A program made the position numbers and the translations under genes. Below the pieces are notes generated by a model. That model was given only the letters and a program-made list of their open reading frames with translations, did not search any database and was not told the DNA's origin. Shown here in pieces: positions 50,786 to 59,289 of a DNA stretch of 64,000 bases (position 1 is its first letter; each line of letters starts with the position of its first letter). The DNA is from Saprospiraceae bacterium (GTDB lineage: Bacteria; Bacteroidota; Bacteroidia; Chitinophagales; Saprospiraceae), in the NCBI GenBank assembly GCA_027488855.1, contig JAIYAV010000208.1, forward strand, positions 1-64,000. The letters run 5' to 3'.

Positions 50786-52453
50786 TCAATTTTTTGTTTC
50801 TACAAAATCCCCGAATCGGCCGTATTCAGCGTAGAGTTTTTCATACAAAGCTGCATTGGCTGGAATGGGGTGGTAAATTTTATCAAAACCGTTGCCCATC
50901 ACCTGCATGGCACTCGCTACATCGGGGTATACTCCTGCGGCTACGGCAGCAAACATGGCTGCGCCCAAGGCTGGAGCTTGTTCTGAGCGGGCAATTTTGA
51001 TCGGGCGATTGAGTACATCGGCCAGGGTTTGCATGACCAGATCTGACTTTTTGGCAACGCCCCCCATACCAACTACGGCCTTGATGGGAATCCCTTCCGC
51101 TTCAAAACGGTCGACAATTTTTTTGGAACCAAAACAAATCGCTTCGACCAGGGCCTTAAATATCGCGGGAGCGTCGGAGCCCATGTTCAGGCCCATGATG
51201 GCCCCTTTCAGGCTTTGATCCGCATCGGGCGTTCGGCGACCATTGACCCAGTCCAGGGCTATAATACCCGTTTGGGCAACCGGAATTTTCGCGGCGGCGG
51301 CGCTTAGTTGGGCGATGATTTTGTCTTCCATTTCTTCCAGGAGGGCCACTTTTGTCGCCTCGTCCAGTACTTGGCTTTGCGGCAGCAATTGTTGCAGGGG
51401 CCAGGTAATGACTTGTTTGAACCAGGCCAACAAGTCGCCAAAGGCGGATTGTCCGGCCTCCAAGCCCATCATGCCCGGTACAATCGATCCATCTACTTGG
51501 CCGCAGATGCCGTGTACGAGTTTGTCCTGCACCTCGTCCAGGGGTGCTACGAGCATGTCACAAGTGGAGGTACCCATTACCTTGATCAGGGTATAAGCTT
51601 CGGCCTCACCGCCTACGGCTCCGGCGTGGGCATCAAATGTGCCGACACTCACCACCACGCCTTCGTGTAAGCCGAGGCGCGCTGCCCATTCGGCAGAAAG
51701 GTTGCCCGCAGCTTCATCAGCCGTATAGGTATCACGGTAGAGGCGCTCGCGCAGGCCCGCAAGTTTGGGTTCTAGGTGAGTTAAAAAGTCTTCAGAAGGC
51801 AGGCCATCCCAGGATTCGTGCCACATGGCTTTGTGCCCGGCGGCGCAGCGGCTGCGTTTGGTGCTCAGGGCATCCTCGCCACCGATGAGCAGGTGGGTAA
51901 TCCAGTCGCAGTGTTCCATCCAGGAATAGGCGGCTTGTTCTACGGCTTCGTCCTGGCGGATGGTATGGGTGATTTTGGCCCAAAACCACTCGGAAGAATA
52001 AATGCCACCTTCGTACATGGTGTAGTCGATGCCACCCCAGGTACGGGCTTTGTGGTTGATTTCTTCGGCTTCGGCCAAGGCAGTATGGTCTTTCCAGAGG
52101 ATGAACATGCCGTTGGGGTTTTCGGCAAATTCGGGCAAGAGCGCCAGTGGGGTCCCCTTTTGATCCACCGCAACGGGTGTGGAACCAGTGGTATCAACAG
52201 TGATGGCGACGACAAACCTGGGATCCAAACCCGGCAATTGCGCGAGGGTGCGGACGATGGCGTCTTCCAGGCTTTCTACATAATCGAGGGGATGCTGGCG
52301 GAACTGATTTTGGGCAGGCTTACAGTACAAACCTTTTTTCCAGCGTGGGTAGTAGGTGACGGCACTGGCCAATTCGGCACCATTGGCGGTATCAACCAGC
52401 ACTGCGCGGACCGAATCGGTGCCAAAATCAGCGCCGAGGACGTATCGATTCAT
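50786..52453 (-). CDS. araB: ribulokinase
   Basis: 555 residues, FGGY kinase family. The N-terminal phosphate loop is L-G-A-D-F-G-T-D-S-V-R, and the C-terminal domain has M-G-G-V-A-K-K-S near residue 465 and G-A-A-M-F-A-A-V-A near 510, as in AraB. A substrate-recognition stretch, W-K-D-H-T-A, occurs near residue 137. It phosphorylates L-ribulose. It is first in the operon, with a promoter at 52485-52515. The three ara enzymes and the transporter make a complete path to D-xylulose 5-phosphate. Confidence 0.96.
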   Translation of the reverse strand: MNRYVLGADFGTDSVRAVLVDTANGAELASAVTYYPRWKKGLYCKPAQNQFRQHPLDYVESLEDAIVRTLAQLPGLDPRFVVAITVDTTGSTPVAVDQKGTPLALLPEFAENPNGMFILWKDHTALAEAEEINHKARTWGGIDYTMYEGGIYSSEWFWAKITHTIRQDEAVEQAAYSWMEHCDWITHLLIGGEDALSTKRSRCAAGHKAMWHESWDGLPSEDFLTHLEPKLAGLRERLYRDTYTADEAAGNLSAEWAARLGLHEGVVVSVGTFDAHAGAVGGEAEAYTLIKVMGTSTCDMLVAPLDEVQDKLVHGICGQVDGSIVPGMMGLEAGQSAFGDLLAWFKQVITWPLQQLLPQSQVLDEATKVALLEEMEDKIIAQLSAAAAKIPVAQTGIIALDWVNGRRTPDADQSLKGAIMGLNMGSDAPAIFKALVEAICFGSKKIVDRFEAEGIPIKAVVGMGGVAKKSDLVMQTLADVLNRPIKIARSEQAPALGAAMFAAVAAGVYPDVASAMQVMGNGFDKIYHPIPANAALYEKLYAEYGRFGDFVETKN

Positions 52454-52484
52454 GTCAACTATTTTGTTCTTGCGATAATAATTG

Positions 52485-52515
52485 TAAAAGTAACAATTGT
52501 TACTGCTTGTGCAAA
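52485..52515 (-). promoter_or_regulatory. arabinose operon promoter with operator palindrome
   Basis: Leftward TTTG (52512-52515), 19 bases, then TACTTTTA (52485-52492), a one-mismatch -7 element. The perfect 14 bp palindrome GTAACAATTGTTAC (52490-52503) lies in the spacer and touches the -7 box, so a bound protein would block polymerase. No regulator gene is in the window. Confidence 0.75.
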
Positions 52516-52602
52516 TTTGGTGGAAGTTTTTTATCAGGATTGGGGATGCAAGGTAAAAAGTGGGTCGGACATGGTGACTTTTTTCTGGTCTTAATGCAAG
52601 AA

Positions 52603-52637
52603 TTTGAAGTTATTCAGGTGGAATCCCGCTAACTTTG
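52603..52637 (+). promoter_or_regulatory. queE promoter
   Basis: TAACTTTG (52630-52637) with TTTG at 52603-52606, about 23 bases apart. The ATG follows 22 bases downstream. Confidence 0.6.
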
Positions 52638-52659
52638 CGCCCTGTTAATTGGAGCTGGA

Positions 52660-53376
52660 ATGAAAAAAAGAAATACTTACAAAGTCAAAGAAATATTCTA
52701 CACCCTGCAAGGAGAAGGTGCCCAAGCGGGTCGCCCGGCGGTGTTTTGCCGTTTTTCGGGCTGCAACCTCTGGTCGGGCCGTGAAGAAGACCGCGCCAAG
52801 GCGATTTGCCAGTTTTGTGATACCGACTTTTGGGGCATGGACGGCGAAAATGGCGGGAAGTACAACGCGGAGGACTTGGCGGATCTGGTGATTGGTTTGT
52901 GGCCGGGGGGGAGTGAAAAGCGAAAAGGGGGAAGCGAAAAGCGAATAGCGAAAAGCGAAAAGCAGTTGGGGGATGTCTTGGATTTGGAGGGCAAGCCTTA
53001 TGTGGTGTGTACGGGGGGGGAACCGCTGTTGCAGTTGGATGAGGAATTGATTGCAGCTTTTCATGCACGGGGGCTGGAAGTGGCGGTGGAAACCAATGGC
53101 ACCGTGGCGGCTCCGGCGGGACTGGACTGGATTTGTATGAGCCCCAAAGCGAATACCGAGCTACTCATTCAAAGTGGGCATGAACTAAAATTGGTGTATC
53201 CACAGCCGGGCGCTGAACCTGAGTGTTATGAACAGCTTGATTTTGAACATTTTTACTTACAACCTATGGATGGACCGCTGGGACAACAAAATACGCGCCT
53301 AACTTTGGCGTATTGTATGGCGCATCCGAAGTGGAAGTTGAGTTTGCAGACGCATAAGATTTTGGGGATTGCGTGA
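52660..53376 (+). CDS. queE: 7-carboxy-7-deazaguanine synthase QueE, with in-frame heptamer-derived insert
   Basis: 238 residues. The QueE-type radical SAM motif C-x14-C-x2-C is at C35, C50 and C53 with the opening F-Y-T-L-Q-G-E-G, SAM motif C-T-G-G-E-P-L-L-Q near 117 and M-S-P-K near 158. It makes the 7-deazaguanine ring for queuosine. Residues about 83-103 (G-G-S-E-K-R-K..K-S-E-K-Q) are a low-complexity insert encoded by a degenerate AGCGAAA heptamer array, absent in other QueE proteins, just before P-Y-V-V-C-T. It lies on a surface loop and the rest of the frame is intact, so the enzyme may still work. No other que genes are adjacent. Confidence 0.92.
   Translation: MKKRNTYKVKEIFYTLQGEGAQAGRPAVFCRFSGCNLWSGREEDRAKAICQFCDTDFWGMDGENGGKYNAEDLADLVIGLWPGGSEKRKGGSEKRIAKSEKQLGDVLDLEGKPYVVCTGGEPLLQLDEELIAAFHARGLEVAVETNGTVAAPAGLDWICMSPKANTELLIQSGHELKLVYPQPGAEPECYEQLDFEHFYLQPMDGPLGQQNTRLTLAYCMAHPKWKLSLQTHKILGIA
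52911..52965 (+). repeat. heptamer array F inside queE (AGCGAAA)
   Basis: About seven degenerate units of AGTGAAA or AGCGAAA, single orientation. The TGA of the related array at 34341 is CGA in most units here, and the one remaining TGA is out of frame, so translation passes through. Confidence 0.8.
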
Positions 53377-53485
53377 TTGGCTGTTTCCAGCTTCTGGTTT
53401 GTTTTTGAAAAAAAATGAAAGTGTATCGGAGTATCGAGTAGCTTGTTTCATACTACTTGCTGAAGATAGTCGACCGGAATATGGC

Positions 53486-53642
53486 TTAGGAATAGAAATA
53501 AAGTAAACACCTGACCGGCTCTTTTTTGATTTGGCTGCGTTACTCGTCACAAGCGTAGGCTTGCTATGGGCCTTTTTCGTTTAAAAAAAAAAAAAAAAAG
53601 AGCCCAGTCAAACTGTTACTTTATTCTGAACCCGTTCCTTAG
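53486..53642. repeat. MITE-like inverted repeat, copy 3
   Basis: Ends TTAGGAA and TTCCTTAG, with arms sharing AATAAAGTAAACA..GACxGGCTCTTTTTTGATTTGGC. The centre carries AGGCTTGCTATGGGCC as in the other copies and a run of 17 A on the right arm. Otherwise the 335-base gap 53377-53711 has nothing I can name. Confidence 0.85.
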
Positions 53643-53711
53643 TATTCAAAGATACCGATGATTTTACAACAGGTCAAGAAGTCCATTTGGAAACAGGCGC
53701 AATTACTCTCC

Positions 53712-55355
53712 TTAGTGTTTACTTGATATAGGAGCTTCCACCCCCGTCATCTCCCAATGCCCTAAACTCACTGGAATATTACCCATGGCATTGAAGCGAT
53801 CCAGAAACTCTTTGATCTGAAAAGGCTCTTGTTTCAGCTCCTTCAAACGGGCAAAATCCATCATGGTATTTTCAATCAAGTACTTTCCAGTCAGGTAACT
53901 GGTGCCATACCCTGGCTGACGGAGGTAGAGGTGTTGTTCGAAAATCCGTAGTTCGGGTTCGGTTTTCATCCAGCCTCGGGGGGTGTAGTCCACATGTAGA
54001 CCTCCGGCCTCGGCCATGGTCATCTCGTTGGCGTGGGCGTAGAGGGAGCCCAGCCCACGGGCAGCCCGCTGGGCCAGCATGATGTGCACGATCTCGCGTA
54101 CCCGGGGATCATCCTTGTACAAGCCCGCCTGCAAGAACATTTCCTCTACAGCGGTGGCGATGCCTTCGTTGTGGGAGTCGAAAATGTTGTAGAGCAAGGG
54201 CGCACGGCGGATCTCATTGGCATGTGGTTCTTTATCCATTAGCGCCAATTCAAACCAGTGGTAAAAATGGGAGTACAGCGGGCGCGGGTCGTAATGCACG
54301 GTGATCCAGAAAAAATTGCGTTTTTCCTGTGGCACAAATTTGCCCAAATGGGCTTCCAGGGCTGGAGTGTAATAGTCTTTCATGCTCATGATCTCGTCAT
54401 TTTTGAGAAAATTGAGCAGGCTTTGTGCGGCGCGTTTGGCCAGCGCATCGTAAGCTTCGGGGGAGTCGACGGCGACGAGCTCAGGTAGTTTGCGGTTGGC
54501 GTGTTCTTCGAGCTTGAGGGCCGACCAGGCGCGGGCGAGTTCCCGTTTGAGGAGCAGTACTTCATCGTCCCAAGTCAGGGGCACGAGGTGGACGTTTTGC
54601 TGGTACCAGGTATAGTTTTCTTTGCCAATGCCGGAGGGGCCGGTTTTGGTTTTGGCCTCTTTTTCCAACCAACCAACGAAATGGTCGGTGGAGGCAATAC
54701 AGGTTTGGATGGTTTTCGCCAGTTGGGCGTCGGTTTTTACCCCAGGCAAATCCAGCATGGCCTTTAAATTGTCACTTTGGGAGCGAATGTCGCGAATCCC
54801 GGCAATCCAGAGGTCTTTGGCATTGCCAGTGAGGTTGAGTTGAGCTTGTTCGTTCAGTGCCGGGATAACCCACAAATCACTCAACAAACGCTCTTTTTCT
54901 TTTGGACTCAGAGGGAAAGTGTAGGTCCAAAGGTCAGTAACCCGGTGATGCGTTGGGCCTTCGTGCGCCGGCACATCGCTGCGGTCGGTATAGATGGATT
55001 GGTAAAAAGCGGGGTCACGTGCCCAGGGCTGGAGTACGCGCTGGTTGAAATCGTAGCCATTCATTTCCGCCCAGAGGATGGTCCAATCTACGCGTTGGGG
55101 AATGGTCCAGTTGCTGGTATCCATGGCCAGGAGTTTGGATTGGAGCTTTTTGAACTCGGGTTGGCGTTTTTGAAACGTGGCAGCGGTGTAATCGGGAGCC
55201 TCATCGCGTAAGGGCGGCGTTTCGAAGCTGCGCCAGGTTTTGAAGAGGGCAATGAGGTCGCTGTATTGGGCAGAACCTTTGTTGGTGGTGGCTGATTCGG
55301 ATTGACAGCTGCTGATCAAGCAGACAGCAAGGAGTAAGGCTAAGGAAAGACGCAT
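53712..55355 (-). CDS. DUF885 family lipoprotein, probable metallopeptidase-like
   Basis: 547 residues from the ATG at 55355 (M-R-L-S-L-A-L-L), where a lipoprotein signal leads to L-I-S-S-C. A longer frame to 55421 overlaps the next gene and was rejected. The DUF885 core is helical; [15 protein letters not shown] near residue 390 stands where the family has a Glu-rich E-G-W-x-x-Y-x-E segment, and the usual zinc H-E-x-x-H is not clear. Activity is uncertain. It follows the zinc-ribbon gene by 44 bases and may be co-transcribed. Confidence 0.8.
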   Translation of the reverse strand: MRLSLALLLAVCLISSCQSESATTNKGSAQYSDLIALFKTWRSFETPPLRDEAPDYTAATFQKRQPEFKKLQSKLLAMDTSNWTIPQRVDWTILWAEMNGYDFNQRVLQPWARDPAFYQSIYTDRSDVPAHEGPTHHRVTDLWTYTFPLSPKEKERLLSDLWVIPALNEQAQLNLTGNAKDLWIAGIRDIRSQSDNLKAMLDLPGVKTDAQLAKTIQTCIASTDHFVGWLEKEAKTKTGPSGIGKENYTWYQQNVHLVPLTWDDEVLLLKRELARAWSALKLEEHANRKLPELVAVDSPEAYDALAKRAAQSLLNFLKNDEIMSMKDYYTPALEAHLGKFVPQEKRNFFWITVHYDPRPLYSHFYHWFELALMDKEPHANEIRRAPLLYNIFDSHNEGIATAVEEMFLQAGLYKDDPRVREIVHIMLAQRAARGLGSLYAHANEMTMAEAGGLHVDYTPRGWMKTEPELRIFEQHLYLRQPGYGTSYLTGKYLIENTMMDFARLKELKQEPFQIKEFLDRFNAMGNIPVSLGHWEMTGVEAPISSKH

Positions 55356-55399
55356 GGTGAACTTGGTTTTGTGCTGAACAAGATACACCAGATTGTACA

Positions 55400-56131
55400 T
55401 CATCGGAAAATCCGTTGCCAAATTCTTTTTGGAAAAGACGGCCTCACTACCACAACTTCACCAGTTAATAAATTGGGATCATCGACCAAAGTGATTTTAA
55501 TTTTTTTGTCTGTTATTTCATCAAGATTGATTTGTAAGTTCTCAAAACCGAGATACTTGGTATTCAAGACCTTTGCTTGCATCAAATCAGCAGGCACTAC
55601 TAACCTGAACTCACCATCTACATCAGAGACAGCACCAATTGTAGTATTTCCAATTTGGATGATTACATCCGAAAGTGGTTCATTGTCTTCCGATACAACG
55701 GTTCCAACAATTTCAGCATTGGTGGTATATTTTTTATCGATGGATTTATTCACTATTTCATAATGTGATTTATGGTCCTTACAGTTAGAATGGTTGATCC
55801 CTTTGCTGGTTTGACAGGAACTGGCTGTAAGTAGGGTGCCTAATGCAAGGGTGCTTAGGGATTGTTGAAGAGAAGCCCTCGGTGGCTGTTTGAGGCTCCT
55901 GTTTAGTTGGTTTAGTTGCTCTTCTCTAAAATGCCCACAGGTTTTTACCTTCCTTTTTTGCTCAAAATATCCAATGATTTCTTGATCGGATAGTTGAGTG
56001 AAATCAATGACCTCCTTTTGGCAATCCTGGCAATAACGGCCTCCCGAAACAGGTTCCATGGCTTCCCATTTTTGGGAGCAGGTAAAGCCTAATTTGATTG
56101 CTTGGATGTGTTTGTTTTGATTGTTACTCAT
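55400..56131 (-). CDS. zinc-ribbon-like N-terminus with transmembrane segment and CarboxypepD_reg-like domain
   Basis: 243 residues. C18, C34, C37 and C65 form a likely zinc site ([21 protein letters not shown], a common Bacteroidota motif). A hydrophobic stretch ([15 protein letters not shown]) at about 90-107 crosses the membrane. Residues about 135-215 are a CarboxypepD_reg-like beta sandwich ([14 protein letters not shown] and [10 protein letters not shown]). The cytoplasmic zinc part and the outside domain suggest an envelope sensor or adaptor; its role is not known. Confidence 0.75.
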   Translation of the reverse strand: MSNNQNKHIQAIKLGFTCSQKWEAMEPVSGGRYCQDCQKEVIDFTQLSDQEIIGYFEQKRKVKTCGHFREEQLNQLNRSLKQPPRASLQQSLSTLALGTLLTASSCQTSKGINHSNCKDHKSHYEIVNKSIDKKYTTNAEIVGTVVSEDNEPLSDVIIQIGNTTIGAVSDVDGEFRLVVPADLMQAKVLNTKYLGFENLQINLDEITDKKIKITLVDDPNLLTGEVVVVRPSFPKRIWQRIFR

Positions 56132-56232
56132 AACTTCTTCGCTGCCTCCACCAATGTTTTAAACTCGGATTTAAAGACGTTTTTACCTTTTACTGCATAA
56201 GATAACAACAAAAAATCGTGCAAGCAAAACAT

Positions 56233-56495
56233 TAGACTTGAGGTGAATTAACTATCAATAAGTTACACACTTAGGCGTGACGACTAGCGGCAGCGCCGCC
56301 AAAACGTCTGTAGCATTTAGACCCTGCAATGCTGTTAAGGTACGTAGTACCGGAACAAAGGGCAATGGTTCCGGTACTACGTACCTTAAAATCTATCTTC
56401 GTTCCTTGAGCTACAGACGTTTTGGCGGCGCTGCCGCTGGTCGTTATGCCTAACGATTCACCCAATTACCTGATAATCAACTCGCCTCAAGTCTA
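56233..56495. repeat. 263 bp nested palindromic element
   Basis: Outer ends TAGACTTGAGG and CCTCAAGTCTA; arms 56271-56314 and 56410-56453 match at 41 of 44 bases (AGCGGCAGCGCCGCCAAAAC in the middle); an inner 20 bp perfect stem lies at 56337-56356 and 56368-56387. It occupies almost all the gap between the zinc-ribbon gene and sseA, ending 1 base before the sseA stop. Confidence 0.9.
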
Positions 56496-56496
56496 T

Positions 56497-57327
56497 TTAA
56501 CATTTGTTCCTCGACCACTCACTCCAGGAGCCAACATAGAGTTTTGGAATCTCCAAACCAGCCTGCGCTACCGCCAATAAGGTGTGACAAGCCGTCACCC
56601 CCGAGCCGCAGTGGACGATCACTTGATCGGCGGGCCTTTCGGCAAAAGCTTTCTGATACATGGCTTTTAACTCGGCAGGCGACTTAAATAAACCATCCGC
56701 ATCTAGGTTTTCACTGAAGGGGATATTGATGGCTCCGGGAATGTGCCCGGCAATCAAATCAATGGGCTCTACCAAACCGAGGTACCGGTCGTGGTCCCGT
56801 ACATCGATAACCAGGTAATCGGGATTTTGAGCGACTTGTTCCACCTCGGCAATATCGGCCTGGGGCAATTGCCAGGCGTTGATGGGGTACAGGAGGCTTT
56901 CTTTGGGGTGCTCCAGGCCAGTACTCATGGGAAAACCAGCTCGCTCCGCAGCCTGAATGCCACCGTCGAGGACTTGAACCCTGGAATGTCCGATGGCGAG
57001 GAGCATCCACCAAAAACGGGCTGCGGCATTGGCCCCACTTTTGTCGTCGTATACTACCACGTGGCTTTGTGGGCTGATGCCGAGTTTGCCCAAGGTTTCG
57101 GAAAATTGGGTCAGGGTAGGCAATGGGTGCCTGCCACCCTGGGACACATCCGCTTTGATGTCGGCCAATTGACGGTCGAGGTCTACAAATAGGGCACCCG
57201 CTAGGTGTTTTTGGGTGTAATTTTCCCGGGCATTTTTGCCGTTGGTGGCGTCAATGAGGACCAGGTCTGGGGAGTTAGCGAGTTGCAGGAGTTCGTTGGC
57301 TTGGATGAGGGGGCGTTTGGGATGCAT
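56497..57327 (-). CDS. sseA: 3-mercaptopyruvate/thiosulfate sulfurtransferase, two rhodanese domains
   Basis: 276 residues. Two rhodanese domains; the N-terminal one is inactive, the C-terminal one has the catalytic C240 in H-C-G-S-G-V-T-A, the loop typical of mercaptopyruvate sulfurtransferases (C-G-S-G-V-T). The domain-linking strands V-V-V-Y-D-D and V-I-D-V-R-D, with the family's G-H-I-P-G-A, also fit. It transfers sulfur from 3-mercaptopyruvate to cyanide or thiols in the cytoplasm. Monocistronic. Confidence 0.92.
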   Translation of the reverse strand: MHPKRPLIQANELLQLANSPDLVLIDATNGKNARENYTQKHLAGALFVDLDRQLADIKADVSQGGRHPLPTLTQFSETLGKLGISPQSHVVVYDDKSGANAAARFWWMLLAIGHSRVQVLDGGIQAAERAGFPMSTGLEHPKESLLYPINAWQLPQADIAEVEQVAQNPDYLVIDVRDHDRYLGLVEPIDLIAGHIPGAINIPFSENLDADGLFKSPAELKAMYQKAFAERPADQVIVHCGSGVTACHTLLAVAQAGLEIPKLYVGSWSEWSRNKC

Positions 57328-57386
57328 GGTTGTCAGTTTTTAGGTTTTAGAAAAAAACTAAGGGAATGTGCTCAAATCTAAAATCT

Positions 57387-57467
57387 CTCCCCGAAAGTTT
57401 TAGACTTTCGGGGAGTTAAAGTAGCGGTACTTTGCTCGACAGCCCCGAAAGTATAAAACTTTCGGCG
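57387..57467. repeat. doublet of CCCCGAAAGT-type hairpins, second copy
   Basis: Hairpins at 57387-57415 (CTCCCCGAAAGT) and 57442-57467 (CCCCGAAAGTATAAAACTTTCGG), 27 bases apart. The spacer GAGCAAAGTACCGCTACTTTA (on the other strand) resembles the spacer of the doublet at 2147, so the whole unit was probably copied. Confidence 0.8.
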
Positions 57468-57534
57468 AGGGGTTTAGATCGTGCATAGGTCACTAATTAT
57501 TTGGTAATCAACTCGGCACAAGCTTATTGGCTTT

Positions 57535-58080
57535 TCACCTAATTGTCTGATAAAATGTAGCCAAATGATGCTTCAAGATTTCCAGCAATGCCGCAAATGA
57601 AATTTTCAAACCATTGCTACTGATGCTCAAAGGTGTTCCGTACTGCCGGTAGTTCATGGCCATCAATTTTCGCTTCCAGCCATTGCTTTGCCGATCAAGG
57701 TAATCCTGCGGGTTTTTGACCAAAATGAGGATTAGTCGCTGGCTCTGGATTTGCTGTACCTGAATATCTACAATGTCGTGCCATAAAATTAGACCTAGGG
57801 AAAGCCCGCCGGAGTTGTCGCTTATGCCCTGCTCATTGATGATTAATCCTGGACGTGAGTCGAAAAGTTTACGGATGATCAGGATGGTAATGCCGCCGAA
57901 AAATAGAATAGAAACCAGGCCTAAAACCATCAAGAAAGTAGATTCCAGCGAGGAACCCGTTCTGCTCGGTGGTGCCAGCACAAACCAAAAACCAATGGCG
58001 ACAAAGGCGAACGCGCCAAGGGTGGAGAGCAAAAGTTTGCCTTTGGATAGGGGGATGGTGATGGGTAGCTTGGTGGTCAT
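57535..58080 (-). CDS. STM3941-type membrane protein
   Basis: 181 residues with two membrane helices (about 20-38 and 50-70). The layout matches STM3941-type proteins: an opening P-I-T-I-P-L-S-K-G-K, then L-I-I-N-E-Q-G-I-S-D-N-S-G-G, and a hydrophilic PH-like C-terminal domain (I-L-W-H-D-I-V-D-I-Q-V). Function unknown. It follows the exported gene at 58123 by 42 bases in the same direction. Confidence 0.7.
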   Translation of the reverse strand: MTTKLPITIPLSKGKLLLSTLGAFAFVAIGFWFVLAPPSRTGSSLESTFLMVLGLVSILFFGGITILIIRKLFDSRPGLIINEQGISDNSGGLSLGLILWHDIVDIQVQQIQSQRLILILVKNPQDYLDRQSNGWKRKLMAMNYRQYGTPLSISSNGLKISFAALLEILKHHLATFYQTIR

Positions 58081-58122
58081 GTTGAGCCGTAGATTGTTTG
58101 AGGACGAAGATAATTTATTGAT

Positions 58123-58740
58123 TCAATTATTGTTTCGATTGATGGCAAAGACGACAACCGAATTCGGCAACAATTGAATAAATTTTTCTTTTGGTTTTAT
58201 AGATTCTAAAGTGTCGCCGTTGCGTTTCATACCGTTTATAAGGGTACGAAAGTTGCTTAAAATCAACACCTTTTCAATTTTTAGGATCAGATATTCCGTC
58301 TCTTTTTCGGCTTTATAGAAATATTTCACACCATCAATAACCGCATCACTGGCCCCATCCAATAGCCCAACTTGAAAAGTATCCTTGGAAAGCTTTATGA
58401 TTAATTCGTTGCCATAGTTGTAGGTATTGTATTCGATGCTGGTTTTGCCGCTGGTGGTTGAAGCTCGATACCTTTTGGTGCTCACATCGTAAATTTCTTC
58501 AACCTCAGCTTCGATGTTTAAGAGGGCTTTGCTGCCTTGGAAATCCAAAATCACTTCCTGCAATTCGGTATTCTTGATGAACAAAATACCATTGGCAGTC
58601 CCATTAAAGTTACCAGTTTTTACTTTGCTGAAGACGCTATTGAATGCTTTGTTGTTGATTAGGGTTTGGTTCCCTTGAGCAATGAGGGGAAGGCTTAACG
58701 CGAAGAAAATTAGGAAGAGTGCAGAATTTAAGTAAGGCAT
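58123..58740 (-). CDS. exported protein of unknown function
   Basis: 205 residues from the ATG at 58740 (a start seven codons upstream is possible). Signal peptide M-P-Y-L-N-S-A-L-F-L-I-F-F-A-L ending L-I-A-Q. The mature part is beta-rich and ends with V-V-V-F-A-I-N-R-N-N-N. No known family; it may be a small periplasmic or outer-membrane protein. It lies 34 bases behind the orphan xisI gene. Confidence 0.6.
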   Translation of the reverse strand: MPYLNSALFLIFFALSLPLIAQGNQTLINNKAFNSVFSKVKTGNFNGTANGILFIKNTELQEVILDFQGSKALLNIEAEVEEIYDVSTKRYRASTTSGKTSIEYNTYNYGNELIIKLSKDTFQVGLLDGASDAVIDGVKYFYKAEKETEYLILKIEKVLILSNFRTLINGMKRNGDTLESIKPKEKFIQLLPNSVVVFAINRNNN

Positions 58741-58774
58741 ACTTATATAATCATTGAACATTCGATTATGAAAT

Positions 58775-59113
58775 TCAAGACACCGCCAACCCCAAATGCC
58801 GTCTCACCTCTGGCGACCTAAAAGAAGGCACAATATCCTCAGCAGGAACCCCTGCTTCCAGTAATTCATCAATCACACCTTCTTCAGTCCAATCTTCCTG
58901 AATCCAAATTTTCCCATTTTTGATGTCAAAATGAAGTGTACAACCATGTAAGCGTTTGGTGCCATCCCAGCCTATTTTCATCAAGTAATAATGATCGCCT
59001 TTTTCATCAGTTACTACCTGAGCTTCGTACTCGTCGATATGTCTGGTTGGAGGATACACGTGAGCTTGAATGATGTTTTTGATGATTTCGCGGTACCGAG
59101 CTATTTTTTCCAT
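58775..59113 (-). CDS. orphan XisI family protein
   Basis: 112 residues with the full XisI pattern: Y-R-E-I-I-K-N-I-I, Y-Y-L-M-K-I-G-W-D-G-T-K-R-L-H-G, the strand I-K-N-G-K-I-W-I-Q-E-D-W-T-E-E-G-V, and G-V-P-A-E-D-I-V-P-S-F. No XisH gene is next to it, unlike the pair at 19174-19919. Orphan XisI genes could be antitoxin-like spares or have a job of their own. Confidence 0.85.
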   Translation of the reverse strand: MEKIARYREIIKNIIQAHVYPPTRHIDEYEAQVVTDEKGDHYYLMKIGWDGTKRLHGCTLHFDIKNGKIWIQEDWTEEGVIDELLEAGVPAEDIVPSFRSPEVRRHLGLAVS

Positions 59114-59136
59114 AGCAAGTTTATAAATTCCTTTAC

Positions 59137-59144
59137 AGCAAAAA
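59137..59144 (-). promoter_or_regulatory. -7 element TATTTTTG
   Basis: Leftward TATTTTTG matches TAnnTTTG, 23 bases from the xisI ATG at 59113. Confidence 0.45.
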
Positions 59145-59289
59145 TACAGTTTTTAAAGTGGATTTGTCAATGGAATTCTACCACAAGATCAGAACCTGTT
59201 CAAAAAAGGTAAGCGCTTTGCCTAGCCATGTAATAGCGACATTTACCAGGTAACGGTTCACGATAAGCTCTACCCTCAAGTAGTACCAT

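Noticed and set aside
56271-56465. 64-codon ORF on the minus strand
   Set aside because: It lies wholly inside the nested palindrome and its sequence follows from the repeat.
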